Shown here: positions 51,755 to 62,519 of the stretch, in pieces
How the letters are laid out: every line of letters begins with the position of its first letter
Position numbering within the stretch: position 1 is the first letter of the stretch
From: Anisus vortex
Taxonomy: Eukaryota; Mollusca; Gastropoda; Planorbidae
DNA: 64,000 bases
NCBI GenBank assembly: GCA_949126835.1
Contig: OX421495.1
Location: forward strand, 405,001-469,000
Reading direction: 5' to 3'
Program-made: the position numbers and the translations under genes
Notes under the pieces: model-generated
What the model was told of the DNA's origin: nothing
The model's input: only the letters and a program-made list of their open reading frames with translations
Databases searched by the model: none

Positions 51755-51989
51755 ACAGAGTTCCCCGACACCAACCAACCTGGATTCCTCGGATTCGGAC
51801 GACACGGTCGTCATGACGTCACCTTCGGGCGAGACGTACCACGAGCAAGACGTCCAACACCTGTTCCGGGCCATCCGCAAGGGCAAGGGCCACCTGACTA
51901 GGTTCATGCTGGCAGCCTCCAACAACGCCCTCCTAAACTGCTGGGATAAAGAAGGCAAGACGCCCCTGATAGAATGCTGTTACATAAAG
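51755..51989 (+). CDS. internal exon of an ankyrin-repeat protein, ANKRD34-like
   Basis: The only convincing host exon in the window. A polypyrimidine-like ttctcaatctctag gives an acceptor ending at 51754 (a second, acag, ends at 51758). The exon closes at aag|gtaaat, donor at 51990, phase 0. The translation starts QSSPTPTNLDSSDSDDTVV, an acidic/serine-rich lead-in, followed by DVQHLFRAIRKGKGHLTRF, MLAASNNALLNCWDKEG and KTPLIECCYIK. This is an ankyrin repeat: the DKEGKTPLIECC part matches the D-x-x-G-x-TPL consensus. The arrangement with LxRAIRKGKxxLTRFML before it resembles the first repeats of ANKRD34-type proteins. Codon use is GC-rich, unlike the flanks. No neighbouring exon is recognisable in the window, so the rest of the gene must lie beyond large introns. 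A 41-bp tandem repeat begins inside the last codons. Confidence 0.8.
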
Positions 51990-52305
51990 GTAAATCATGT
52001 GATGTGGTCACTACCTGTTGTTACATAAAGGTAAATCATGTGATGTCGTCACTTCCTGTTGTTACATGAAGGTAAATCATTTGATGTCGTCACTTCCTGT
52101 TGTTACATAAAGGTAAATCATTTGATGTCGTCACTTCCTGATGTTACATAAAGGTAAATCATTTGATGTCGTCACTTCCTGTTGTTACATAACGGTAAAT
52201 CATTTGATGTCGTCACTTCCTCTTGTTATATAAAGGTAAATCATGTGATGTCGTCACTTCCTGTTGTTACATAAAGGTAAATCATGTGATGTCGTCACTT
52301 CCTGT
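51978..52305 (+). repeat. 41-bp tandem repeat that duplicates the exon end and its 5' splice site, 8 copies
   Basis: Each unit contains tgttacataaag|gtaaatca and gatgtcgtcacttcctgt. The first copy straddles the exon boundary. Donor-like GT positions recur exactly every 41 bp at 51990, 52031, 52072, 52113, 52154, 52195, 52236 and 52277. Exonic-side variants are acatgaag (third), acataacg (sixth) and atataaag (seventh). An in-frame TAA at 52027-52029 lies before the second donor. Confidence 0.95.
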
Positions 52306-52411
52306 AGACAAATACTTTGTTTTACTTCATTATGTTAATGGTGTATGTACTGTGTTTAAAGCTAATTGATAACTAAAGTTATTTCACATTCGAAACCATT
52401 TTGGTATCCGG

Positions 52412-52437
52412 GGGCTCTGTAACGTATAAGATAAAAT
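52412..52437 (+). mobile_element. possible non-LTR 3' tail scrap
   Basis: ggctctgtaacgtataagat resembles the gtctgtaatgtataagat terminus of the copy at 51283-51560. It is only about 25 bp, so it could be chance. Confidence 0.3.
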
Positions 52438-52509
52438 GGCCAATCCACCAATCAATTTCCTCTAAGTGCTTAGTTAGATATAGGACCTAAACAATGCTTA
52501 TCCCACTAC

Positions 52510-52905
52510 TTCCGGTATTGTGACAGTCTCTTCATCTCTTGCCATTTGCGTTTCCGTTTCTTCCAGTTCTTTTTCAATCGTTCTCCTCCAGGTGGAATTG
52601 GGCCTGCCTCTCTTCCTGGTTCCCTGCGGATTGGACTCTAGTGTTTGGCGAGTTATGTTGTGTGGTTCTCTTCTTAGAGTGTGACCAATTTACTTCCACT
52701 TCCGTTTTCTATCTCGCGTGGGTTGGGCTTCTGGACAGCTTTTCTTTCGAATTCTTAGTTTGAAATGACGTCATCTTATTTTTGGAATTTGTCGCAGGCT
52801 ACCTGAGGTGAATACTTTGATGTTCTGATCTATTTCTTTCGTATGTCTCCACATTTCTGCCCCATATGCCAATACTAAACTAACTGGTACAAACTAGTAT
52901 TGAAA
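52510..52905 (-). pseudogene. non-LTR retrotransposon C-terminal fragment (RTE-like)
   Basis: Read on the minus strand. From about 52900 it gives LVLAYGAEMWRHTKEIDQNI, then a degraded linker, then KWK-stop-IGHTLRREPHNI, then RKRGRPNSTWRRTIEKELEE. The order (v)LxYGxExW, W(I/L)GHxLRR and GRPxxxWRR is the conserved post-RT region of RTE-type polyproteins. A stop codon replaces the expected tryptophan before IGH, and the middle is frameshifted, so it is dead. It lies antisense to the ankyrin exon, probably in that gene's intron. Confidence 0.78.
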
Positions 52906-53778
52906 TTAAGTATCTTGCTGTGATTCTTCATCTCTTAATAGTATTGTTGATTTTTTTAAGGCTATAGGAAAATAATTTACTAAGTTGATCCTAAAAAACT
53001 AGCTATTGTAAACTAGCGCACTATATAAACCATGTTGTTCCGTGTGTTGAACATATTGTCCGTGTGTTTAGCATATTGTCCGTGTGTTTAGCATAATGTT
53101 TTAACATATATCAACTGAATGCGAGTTCTCTGTATATTCTCACGAAAAGCAGAAGAGTAATTAAAACGTGGTGACCCAGAAACTAATTCGGGCCAATAGA
53201 AACAAAGGAGACAAGATTACCATGGTGACATGCACAATCTTTGTGCCGATACATTTGATTGGATTATGATGTCACGTGGCACTCGGCTAACGAGTTCAGG
53301 CAAGACAATTTCTCTCTTCACGCAATGGATAACTCCGGGGAAAGACAAGGAGAAAATAGAATAAATAAAAGATAAAAATAACAACACCATTTCGTGGGGG
53401 AGAGTGGAATATTACCAGATGGTGGTTTTTACTTCAGACAAGCGGAAGTGGTACAAAGTGGATTCTGAATAAGTGCTGATGACGGTGGGTGCTGGGGGAG
53501 GGATGGGGTAGGGAGGAGTGGGAACTGTGTCTTGTGTGAAAGCGATTTATCGCAATTTCTGTCCATTATTAAGAGGAGGGTAGAAGTTCCATTCGCCATT
53601 GTTCTTAAGACTTCGTAGAACATTTTTCATACGACGTAGGAGACACGACACAGCTTTTAAAAAATAAGATTTTGTTATTGTTTCGCAAATTTTACTAGTC
53701 TTAATTTTGTACTTGATTCTTTGTTTACTATTTTTTTGCGATTGGTTCAGGCGGGGGGGGGGGGTTACTTATAGGAGA
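52906..53778. other. no recognisable gene; one short tandem repeat
   Basis: At 53038-53098 the words ccgtgtgtttagcatattgt recur about three times at roughly 20-bp spacing. A poly-G run lies just before the 8-bp array at about 53752-53764. Otherwise unique. Confidence 0.6.
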
Positions 53779-53971
53779 GATGAATTGATGAATTGATGAA
53801 TTGATGAATTGATGAATTGATGAATTGATGAATTGATGAATTGATGAATTGATGAATTGATGAATTGATGAATTGATGAATTGATGAATTGATGAATTGA
53901 TGAATTGATGAATTGATGAATTGATGAATTGATGAATTGATGAATTGATGAATTGATGAATTGATGAATTG
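53779..53971. repeat. 8-bp microsatellite-like array (gaattgat), about 24 copies
   Basis: Perfect iteration of gaattgat. It reads IHQFINSS repeatedly on the minus strand because the 8-bp period closes in frame every 24 bp. Not coding. Confidence 0.97.
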
Positions 53972-54826
53972 TACATAAGACAATATTTACTGAAAGGTTT
54001 GTGCTTGATTAGTTTGTTGAAAACATTTAACTCGAATTTAATAAACTACATTTTTTATTCCAATATTTAGACTGCAATTTTTATTTCTATAAAACTTTGC
54101 TTTCACTCAAAAGTTTTTCGGTTGTTTCTTTAAAATTTAAAAATACAATGAATGTGCTATCGTAACGTCGAAGAAGCGTCCGTTTGTTTAGACTATCATT
54201 ACAAAATATTACCATGTCATTTCTGATAAGAACATAAATCAAGAATGTACAATGAATGCACATTTCTTTTTGGTGAATCATTTCATTTTAAAACTAGATC
54301 TTCTTGAATTTAAATTATTTGGTTCGTTTATTATCTTAATCATATATTTTTATATTTTCATACAAAACAATTTAATTATATTTATCAAATATTTGCTTTT
54401 ATGTATTTTTTTTATTAACAGACAATTCTTATTATAGGGAATATCTTTACCTTATAAGCAAACACGGTAGTTTAAATCTAGCCTTCCATTTTGATAAGGC
54501 TTTTAATGATAAGAAATAATTCTTGTTTTTTTTCTAACTAACTCGTTTTACGCTCAAATGCACTGGTAGATGGACTCGTAGATGGACTGAACTTATAGAA
54601 ATTCTTCCTATCATTATGGAATTAGAACAATTTTATTATATCGGTCTGTAGATTTTATTATTAGATTGTTTCATTGTTTTTGTTGTTCGTAAATCTTACA
54701 TAAATATAGAATTCAATATTATTTTTATTAAATTAATAAGAAAAACAAATATTTGAACCAGAATATTTTAGAAAGGGTGGAATGGGGAGGTAAAGTGTAG
54801 AAAGCCTAAGTTTCTAGATGCAAACT
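53972..54826. other. no recognisable gene
   Basis: Very AT-rich unique DNA. Nothing supportable seen. Confidence 0.6.
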
Positions 54827-55446
54827 TAGAATATGTCTGCCTAGGGCCTAGAGTATGTCTGCCTAGAGTATGTCTGCCTAGAGTATGTCTGCCTTAGAGT
54901 ATGTCTGCCTAGAGTATGTCTGCCTAGAGTATGTCTGCCTAGAGTATGTCTGCCTAGAGTATGTCTGCCTAGAGTATGTCTGCCTAGAGTATGTCTGCCT
55001 AGAGTATGTCTGCCTAGAGTATGTCTGCCTAGAGTATGTCTGCCTAGAGTATGTCTGCCTAGAGTATGTCTGCCTAGAGTATGTCTGCCTAGAGTATGTC
55101 TGCCTAGAGAATGTCTGCCTAGAGTATGTCTGCCTAGAGTATGTCTGCCTAGAGTATGTCTGCCTAGAGTATGTCTGCCTAGAGTATGTCTGCCTAGAGT
55201 ATGTCTGCCTAGAGTATGTCTGCCTAGAGTATGTCTGCCTAGAGTATGTCTGCCAAGAGTTTGTCTGCCTAGAGTATGTCTGCCTAGAGTATGTCTGCCT
55301 AGAGTATGTCCGCCTAGAGTATGTCCGCCTAGAGTATGTCCGCTTAGAGTATGTCTGCCTAGAGTATGTCTGCCTAGAGTATGTCTGCCTAGAGTATGTC
55401 TGCCTAGAGTATGTCTGCCTAGAGTATGTCTGCCTAGAGTATGTCT
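54827..55446. repeat. 15-bp satellite, about 41 copies
   Basis: The unit is gagtatgtctgccta. The first copies (54827-54860) are imperfect and the rest near-identical, with a cluster of gtccgcc variants at 55308-55330. The unit is a multiple of three without stops and gives repeated LEYVC (plus) and GRHTL (minus), which are artefacts. Confidence 0.97.
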
Positions 55447-55735
55447 AGATTTATCGATCTTCTTCTGACATATATATAATATATATACACACACAGACAA
55501 ACAAGGGATAGTGTCACGGAGCGTTATACAGCGTGTTCGTGTGTTTGTGTGTTTGTTGTAAGCTCTTTTATATGATGCATTGTCCATTCGTGTATCATTT
55601 TGTTGTTAGATATTTTAGTATTTTGTTTGTCGTAATCTCTAAGCGGTATGTCCCGAGGTATGACGTGTTGTGAGTGAAGGAAGTGATGTTGTCGGCTGTG
55701 GGATAAATGGCGGATGGTAGTCATATCATATCATA

Positions 55736-57789
55736 TATATATATAAATCTCAAAAGGAATATGTGGCTGGCTGGGTATGTACATACCGCATAATCTTTTT
55801 AAATACTGGACATAAAAACGTGAAATTTGCTACAAATATTCTTTGCGTTACGGCGGTGAACACTGTCAAGGTTTAAAAAAAATTTAAATGACCGCAGTGG
55901 TCAGTTTGGTCAAAAAACGCGAATAAAACGACATATTTTGGGTTCATGTTAAAATTGCCGTTCCAACTTTTTATAGTTTTTCGATCGATCGCGCTAAAAA
56001 AATAAAAAAAAAGGATGGCGTTGAGATTTTTTTCAGGATGACGTCATCAAAGTTTGCGCAGAGATAGCTAGGCGGCTTTTCGTTATGACGTCATCAAATT
56101 TTGCGTATTCATTTAAAATTAACTTTGCTTCAACCTTTGCTAATGTACTTTATGAATGAATAGAAAAAAATATATTCACGTTTTCATTTGCGTCGTAATT
56201 TATAGCGGGATATTTTTAAATTGTTATAATGGGTAATGTTTAATGGTTTTAATGGGTATCTTACGTTGTATCTGGCAAATACAAAATTTCTTCACGTTTT
56301 TATTCGTGTTGTATATGTCCACAGAATAGGTATAAAACAGAATGCGCAATCGCATTTTATTTCTGTTTTGGTCAGTAATACCGACGCCATACTAAGCCTA
56401 TTTAAACGCAGAGGTCCTGGTTACACTCTATATTTATGCTTATTTAGCCTACAACGTCCTTTTCTTCAAATCTACAAGTTCGAACACCCAAAGCTAATAT
56501 TTCAGGCAAAATGTGCATAAACGGTTGTGTAATAAACTACAACAATGATGCGAAAACGACTGATTATCGTACAAAAGAGCAAGTCAAACTGCATGGCTTT
56601 CCTGACTCCATAAAGGATAAACAACAGCATAAACAACCTCATATTAACTCATTATGAATTATATGCCTATTTCCCTTCATAATTTTAAAAGTTTATTTTG
56701 GTTTAAAAAGTATAAATATTTATGTACCGGTAGCCGCAGCAATTTAGTTACCGGTACCGAGCTACGTCTAAGCCATTTTTTTTTCAAATCAGTACCGGGT
56801 AATAAATATTTTTACATCATATTGGCCTAATCATATAATGTTCAAAACAAAATGGGTAATTAAGTCAAATTTATATAAAAGTAAGCCTATAATGAAAGAT
56901 AATGTAGGCCCTATATATATTGTATATATTTATGGCAGACGTAGATATCATTTCTCATTTTACTATAGTAGCGTCTCTAGCGACCGCTGCATTGCGGAAA
57001 ATGGTAACTTTTAGTGAGTGCGTATATAGGGATTGTGCATTCTGTTCTATACCTATTCTGTGTATACGTCTTATAAACTTTGTAGCGGGAAATTTTTCAA
57101 TTGCCAGGCAATGTTTAAATTGCCGAGCTCAACGTTTTAAAGTTTTAATTTGTATCGTATACGTCTTATAAACTATGTAGCGGAAAATTTTTATATTGCC
57201 GGGCAATGTTTAAATTTGCCGGACCAACTTTTTAAAGTTTTAATTCATGTCGTATACGTTGTATAAACTATGATTCATATCGGTTTCAGTTGTTATTGTT
57301 TTTCCTGTTGAATTTAAAATTTAATTCTAAGTTTGCTTCCAAAGCAACAATAAATAAATAGCAAATAACACCAACGAAAAAAAATAAATAAAAAAAAATA
57401 AAAAAAAAATATTGATCTACGACTAATGTTGTAGCAAACAAATATATCAAACAATCATTTTTAAATTAACAGTACTTTTTAAAAGACATGTGAGTTCTGT
57501 TTTACAGAAAGAGTTTAATTACCCAATAAACTCACAAAATTCGATTATAGTGGTCATACTTTGAGCAAGAAATAAAAAAAAATTATTATTATTTGTTTTT
57601 CCTTTTTAGTTGTATATTGAATTGGTGTATAATAAAGTGTGCAAAACAAAAATAAATTTAAAAAATACTGATCACAAAAAAAAAACATACTACTTTATGT
57701 ATGTTGCGAAAACAAAACTAAAAAACTATAATGTGTCAAGCATATTCTAAAAAAAAGCCCGTTCGAAGAATCGGGCACATAACGGCTTG
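55736..57789 (+). mobile_element. Helitron-like element, copy 1 of a tandem trio (about 2,054 bp)
   Basis: The 5' end is tatatatataaatctc, followed by caaaaggaatatgtgg. The 3' end carries a short hairpin (gcccg at 57757-57761 pairing with cgggc at 57772-57776), nine bases (acataacgg) and CTTG, directly joined to the 5' end of copy 2. The organisation (no terminal inverted repeats, 3' hairpin close to a CT-starting tetranucleotide, AT-rich 5' start, head-to-tail multimer) fits Helitron or Helentron-type rolling-circle elements. No Rep/helicase domain is seen, so it is non-autonomous. The interior holds two open frames of 94 and 83 codons (56236-56520, 56920-57171) that I do not recognise, a THAP-like frame, two TGACGTCA palindromes, and several accgg(t)a/gccgggcaatgtt words. 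Confidence 0.62.
56511..56657 (+). pseudogene. THAP-like zinc-finger N-terminal fragment inside Helitron copy 1
   Basis: A 48-codon frame starts MCINGC, which fits the opening Cys pair of a THAP domain. After a polar loop it reads QVKLHGFPDSIKDKQ, matching the (F/L)HxFPxxxxxR segment of THAP. The second half of the domain (distal Cys/His pair and AVPTF box) is absent because of the stop. A tatttcag lies five bases upstream of the ATG and could be a splice acceptor, so this may be a captured exon piece. THAP is inferred from short motifs and is not certain. Confidence 0.45.
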
Positions 57790-59827
57790 TATATATATAA
57801 ATCTCAAAAGGAATATGTGGCTGGCTGGGTATGTACATACCGCATAATCTTTTTAAATACTGGACATAAAAACGTGAAATTTGCTACAAATATTCTTTGC
57901 GTTACGGCGGTGAACACTGTCAAGGTTTTAAAAAAATTAAAATGACCGCAGTGGTCAGTTTGGTCAAAAAACGCGAATAAAACGACATATTTTGGGTTCA
58001 TGTTAAAATTGCCGTTCCAACTTTTTATAGTTTTTCGATCGATCGCGCTAAAAAAATAAAAAAAAGGATGGCGTTGAGATTTTTTTCAGGATGACGTCAT
58101 CAAAGTTTGCGCAGAGATAGCTAGACGGCTTTTCGTTATGACGTCATCAAATTTTGCGTATTCATTTAAAATTAACTTTGCTTCAACCTTTGCTAATGTA
58201 CTTTATGAATGAATAGAACAAAATATATTCACGTTTTAATTTGCGTCGTAATTTATAGCGGGATATTTTTAAATTGTTATAATGGGTAATGATTAATGGT
58301 TTGAATGGGTATCTTACGTTGTATCTGGCAAATACAAAATTCCTTCACGTTTTTATTCGTGTTGTATGTGTCCACAGAATAGGTATAAAACAGAATGCGC
58401 AATCGCATTTTATTTCTGTTTTGGGCAGTAATACCGACGCCATACTAAGCCTATTTAAACGCAGTGGTCCTGGTTACACTCTATATTTATGCTTATTTAG
58501 CCTACAACGTCCTTTTCTTCAAATCTACAAGTTTGAACACCCAAAGCTAATAGTTCAGGCAAAATGTGCATAAACGGTTGTGTAATAAACTACAACAATG
58601 ATGCGAAAACGACTGATTATCGTAAAAAAAAACATGTCAAACTGCATGGCTTTCCTGACTCCATAAAGGATAAACAACGGCATAAACAACCTCATATTAA
58701 CTCATTATGAATTATATGCCTATTTCCCTTCATAATTTTAAAAGTTTATTTTGGTTTAAAAAGTATATATTTATGTACCGGTAGCCGTAGCAATTTAGTT
58801 ACCGGTACCGAGCTACGTCTAAGCCATTTTTTTTCAAATCAGTACCGGGTAATAAATATTTTTACATCATATTGGCCTAATCCTATAATGTTGAAAACAA
58901 AAGGGGTAATTAAGTCAAATTTATATAAAAGTAAGCCTATAATGAAAGATAATGTAGGCCCTATATATATTGTATATATTTATGGCAGACGTAGATATCC
59001 TTTCTCATTTTATTATAGTAGCGTCTCTATCGACCGCTGCATTGCGGAAAATGGTAGCTTTCAGTGACTGCGTATATAGAGATTGTGCATTCTGTTCTAT
59101 ACCTATTCTGTGTATACGTCTTATAAACTTTGTAGCGGGAAATTTTTCAATTGCCAGGCAATGTTTAAATTGTCGAGCTCAACGTTTTAAAGTTTTAATT
59201 TGTATCGTATACGTCTTATAAACTATGTAGCGGGAAATTTTTATATTGCCGGGCAATGTTTGAATTTGCCAGACCAACTTTTTAAAGTTTTAATTCATGT
59301 CGTATACGTTGTATAAACTATGATTCATATCGGTTTCAGTTGTTATTGTTTTTCCTGTTGAATTTAAAATTTAATTTTAAGTTTGCTTCCAAAGCAACAA
59401 TAAATAAATAGCAAATATCACCAACAAAAAAAAAAAAAAAAAAAAAAATATTGATCTACGACTAATGTTGTAGAAAAAAAAAATCAAACAATCATTTTTG
59501 AATTAACAGTACTTTTTAAAAGACATGTGAGTTCTGTTTTACAGAAAGAGTTTAATTACCCAATAAACTCACAAAATTCGATCATAGTGGTCATACTTTG
59601 AGCAAGAAATAAAAAAAAATTATTATTATTTGTTTTTCCTTTTTAGTTGTATATTGAATTGGTGTATAATAAAGTGTGCAAAACAAAAATAAATTTAAAA
59701 AATACTGACCACAAAAAAAAAAACATACTACTTTATGTATGTTGCGAAAACAAAACTAAAAAACTATAATGTGTCAAGCATATTAAAAAAAAAAGCCCGT
59801 TCGAAGAATCGGGCACATAACGGCTTG
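57790..59827 (+). mobile_element. Helitron-like element, copy 2 (about 2,038 bp)
   Basis: Near-identical to copy 1 over its whole length, with scattered point changes and A-run length differences. The same 5' end, 3' hairpin and CTTG terminus abut copy 3. The two unrecognised frames (58289-58573 and 58970-59221) are retained at the same lengths. Their changes are a mix of silent and replacement, as expected of young copies, so their retention says little about selection. Confidence 0.62.
58564..58710 (+). pseudogene. THAP-like fragment inside Helitron copy 2
   Basis: Same 48-codon frame as in copy 1, same length, with the polar loop changed to a lysine run (RKKKHVKLHGFPDS). MCINGC and LHGFP are both kept. 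The upstream sequence is agttcaggcaaa. Confidence 0.45.
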
Positions 59828-61354
59828 TATATATATAAATCTCAAAAGGAATATGTATGTATGTATGTGGGTATGTACATACCGCATAATCTTTTTAAAT
59901 ACTGGACATAAAAACGTGAAATTTGCTACAAATATTTTTTGCGTTACGGCGGTGAACACTGTCAAGGTTTAAAAAAAAATAAAATGACCGCAGTGGTCAG
60001 TTTGGTCAAAAAACGCGAAAACAACACAACTTTTGATTCACATTGTCTTTGCCAGTACAACTTTTTATAGTTTTTCGTCACAAAGTTAGAAAAAAAAGGA
60101 TGCGCTGAGATTATTTTTATGACGTCATCAATCTTTGCGCATGGATTTTATAGCAATGAAGGGACATTTTTCATTCATGTTTAAATTGACGTCATCAAAT
60201 TATGTGCATGGATTTTCTTCATGTTTAAATTGCCTACGTGCTGTAAACAACATAAATTCTTTACACTACCAATACTGTAGTTGATTTTCTTAATCTATCA
60301 CTACTTTAATACTTTACACTGTGAATACATGACTTAAAGCTAATTAATAATTTAAAACTTTACAAACATAGGACAAAAGCAAATAGATACAGTATTTTTT
60401 TTTCTGTGTCGGGAAGTAATACCGACGCCTTAGTAAGCTGATTTAAACGCAATGATCCTGGTTACACTCTATATTTAAGCTTATAATTATATGGCGTCAT
60501 CAAATTTTGCGTATTTATGCGTTTAAGAAGTTTTGTTTTATTTGCGTCGTAATTTGTAGAATGCAATATTTAAATGGTTTCAGTTACCAGAAAATACTTT
60601 ATCCCCGCTTAAGACTATTGTTTATAACTCCATGGGTTATTTTATCCAGTTCCGAGAACTGGGCACCTTTAGGCTTATCGCCTTGGTAACGGCCATTGTT
60701 TAAATTAACGGCCAATGTTTAAATTACCGGGCAATGTTTATAATACCGGGCAATGTTTAAATTACCGGGCAATGTTTAATTTAACGGGCAATGTTTATAT
60801 TACCGGGCAATGTTTAATTTGCCGGGCAATGTTCAAAATGCTGGAACTAACTTTTTAAAGTTTTAATTCGTGTCGTATACGTTTTATAAACATTATTTCA
60901 TATGGGTTTCATTTGTTATTGTTTTACATGTTGAATAGAAAATTTAATTCTAAGTTTGCTTCCAAAGCAACAATAAATAAATAAATAGCAAATAAACAAA
61001 AACAACACAACATAGGTCTGCGACTTAATGTTTGTCGTAAAAAAAATATATTTAAAACAATCATTAAAAAAAAAAATAACTGTCGAATGTTTTTAATCAA
61101 TGAATAGAACAAAATATATTCATGTTTTAATTTGCGTCGTAATTTATAGCGGGCAATTTTGTAATTGTTATAATGGGTGATGAGTAATGATTTTAACGGG
61201 TATTTCATGTTGTAGCGGGCAATTAAAAAATTACCTCACGTTTAAATTCGTGTCGTAGGTCATGCGGGCAATCTCATTATAACTGCCTGAGTAGTTAGAG
61301 TGTATGTAAACATAACGTTTAGCCGGTTCGGAGGACCGGGCACATAACGGCTTG
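59828..61354 (+). mobile_element. Helitron-like element, copy 3, diverged (about 1,527 bp)
   Basis: The first 190 bp match copies 1 and 2 (with gtatgtatgtatg replacing ggctggctg). The interior is then rearranged and shorter, lacks the THAP-like frame, and carries a minisatellite at 60688-60840. The 3' end has gccggttcggaggaccgggc, acataacgg and CTTG, the same plan as the other copies with base changes in the hairpin. Confidence 0.58.
60688..60840. repeat. about 19-bp minisatellite of accgggcaatgtttaaatt, 8 copies
   Basis: Degenerate units beginning with accgggcaatg or aacggccaatg. Single copies of the same word occur in copies 1 and 2, so the expansion happened inside the Helitron-like element. 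Confidence 0.9.
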
Positions 61355-61865
61355 TAGCTTATAAAGTAAGGTTGTGTTGATGTACTGTGTGTGATTTCAA
61401 AGGATACTATTTACTATTGGAATTGTCATTCTTTCATTAGTTACGTTCAATTTATTCTTATTAAAGCTCGTTTAAGTTTATTCTGAGTATTCGAGTATTT
61501 ATTTGGTGTATACTAGCGTGTTAAGTACTGTCCCAGTCTTTTCATATATTATTCTAATAGAAAGAACTCGCACGTCACATGTAGATTATAATAGAAATAC
61601 TCTTTAATGAGACAGATCTTGCAATGGTTGTCTATAATTATCTTAGAACTTACTGATAATATTATTCTTAATCAAGAGAATCTATTTACGTTTCCTGCAA
61701 ACCCTCGGTCTGAATATAGCCTGACGTTTCGGCAAAACTTTAGCTTCTGAGAAATCTTTGTGAGTATTGTTTTCCTGACAAAATCCGTTTTACGCAAATA
61801 CACTCGGAAAAATACATAACTATATATTATAGCTGCTATCATAATGGAATGAGTAACATGTTTTT
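61355..61865. other. no recognisable gene
   Basis: Unique AT-rich sequence between the Helitron trio and the next retrotransposon remnant. Confidence 0.6.
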
Positions 61866-62519
61866 AGTAAACGGGTTTGGGAAAACACCAAGCTGACAGA
61901 AAGGACCAAACTGTGTGTCTACCAGGCTGCTTTCGTATGTCTAACGCTGCTTTATGAAAGTGAATCATAGACAACCTATGCGTCCCATGAGCGCAAGCTA
62001 AATAGCTTCCACCTGAGGTGTCTGCGTCGCGCCCTTGGCATTAAATGGCAGGACAAAGTCCCTAATAGTGAGGTACTGACGCGCGCCAGCGCCCAAAGCA
62101 TGTTCGCAGTCCTCAGTGAAAGACGCCTAAGATGGCTAGGACATGTAAGAAGAATGAGTCCAGGCAGAATCCCTAAGGACCTTCTATATGGAGAATTGGC
62201 ATCTGAGAAGAGGAAAACAGGTCGCCCACGCCTCCGCTATAAAGCTGTCTGCTCGAGGGACATGAGAGCAGCCAGAATAAGTACAAGTGACTGGGAGGAG
62301 AAGGCAGAGGATCGGTCCACCTGGCGCACTGATGTCAGGGTGAGGGTTAAAATGGCAGAGGAAAATAGAATGGAGGAGAGCATAAATAAAAGGGCTAAAA
62401 GAAAAGCGGAGAAAATAGGATCCACGGAACACGTGTGTAAAGGCTGTAAAAAAGACTGTCACTCAAGGATAGGCCTGCTCAGCCACACGAGGAAGTGCAA
62501 CCTCGAACCACGGTGATAC
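61866..62519 (+). pseudogene. non-LTR retrotransposon C-terminal region with terminal zinc finger
   Basis: One continuous frame from SKRVWENTKLTERTKLCVYQ through LLYESES, a TAG at 61968-61970 where the family has Trp, then KLNSFHLRCLRRALGIKWQD, RRLRWLGHVRRM (near 62121), GRIPKDLLYGEL, KRKTGRPRLRYK and a C-terminal CKGCKKDCHSRIGLLSHTRK finger (C2H2/C2HC type) just before TGA at 62514-62516. This is the post-RT region of RTE-type endonuclease/reverse-transcriptase polyproteins. One nonsense codon is the only lesion, but the RT and endonuclease are missing, so the copy is 5'-truncated. The 138 codons from 62100 are open. The single lesion suggests a young insertion. Confidence 0.87.

Noticed and set aside
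54841..55587. GRHTL and LEYVC repeat proteins
   Set aside because: 15-bp satellite read in frame; both strands open.
56236..57171. The 94- and 83-codon frames shared by Helitron copies 1 and 2 as conserved genes
   Set aside because: The copies are too similar for frame retention to show selection, replacement changes occur freely, no known domain is seen, and copy 3 lacks them.
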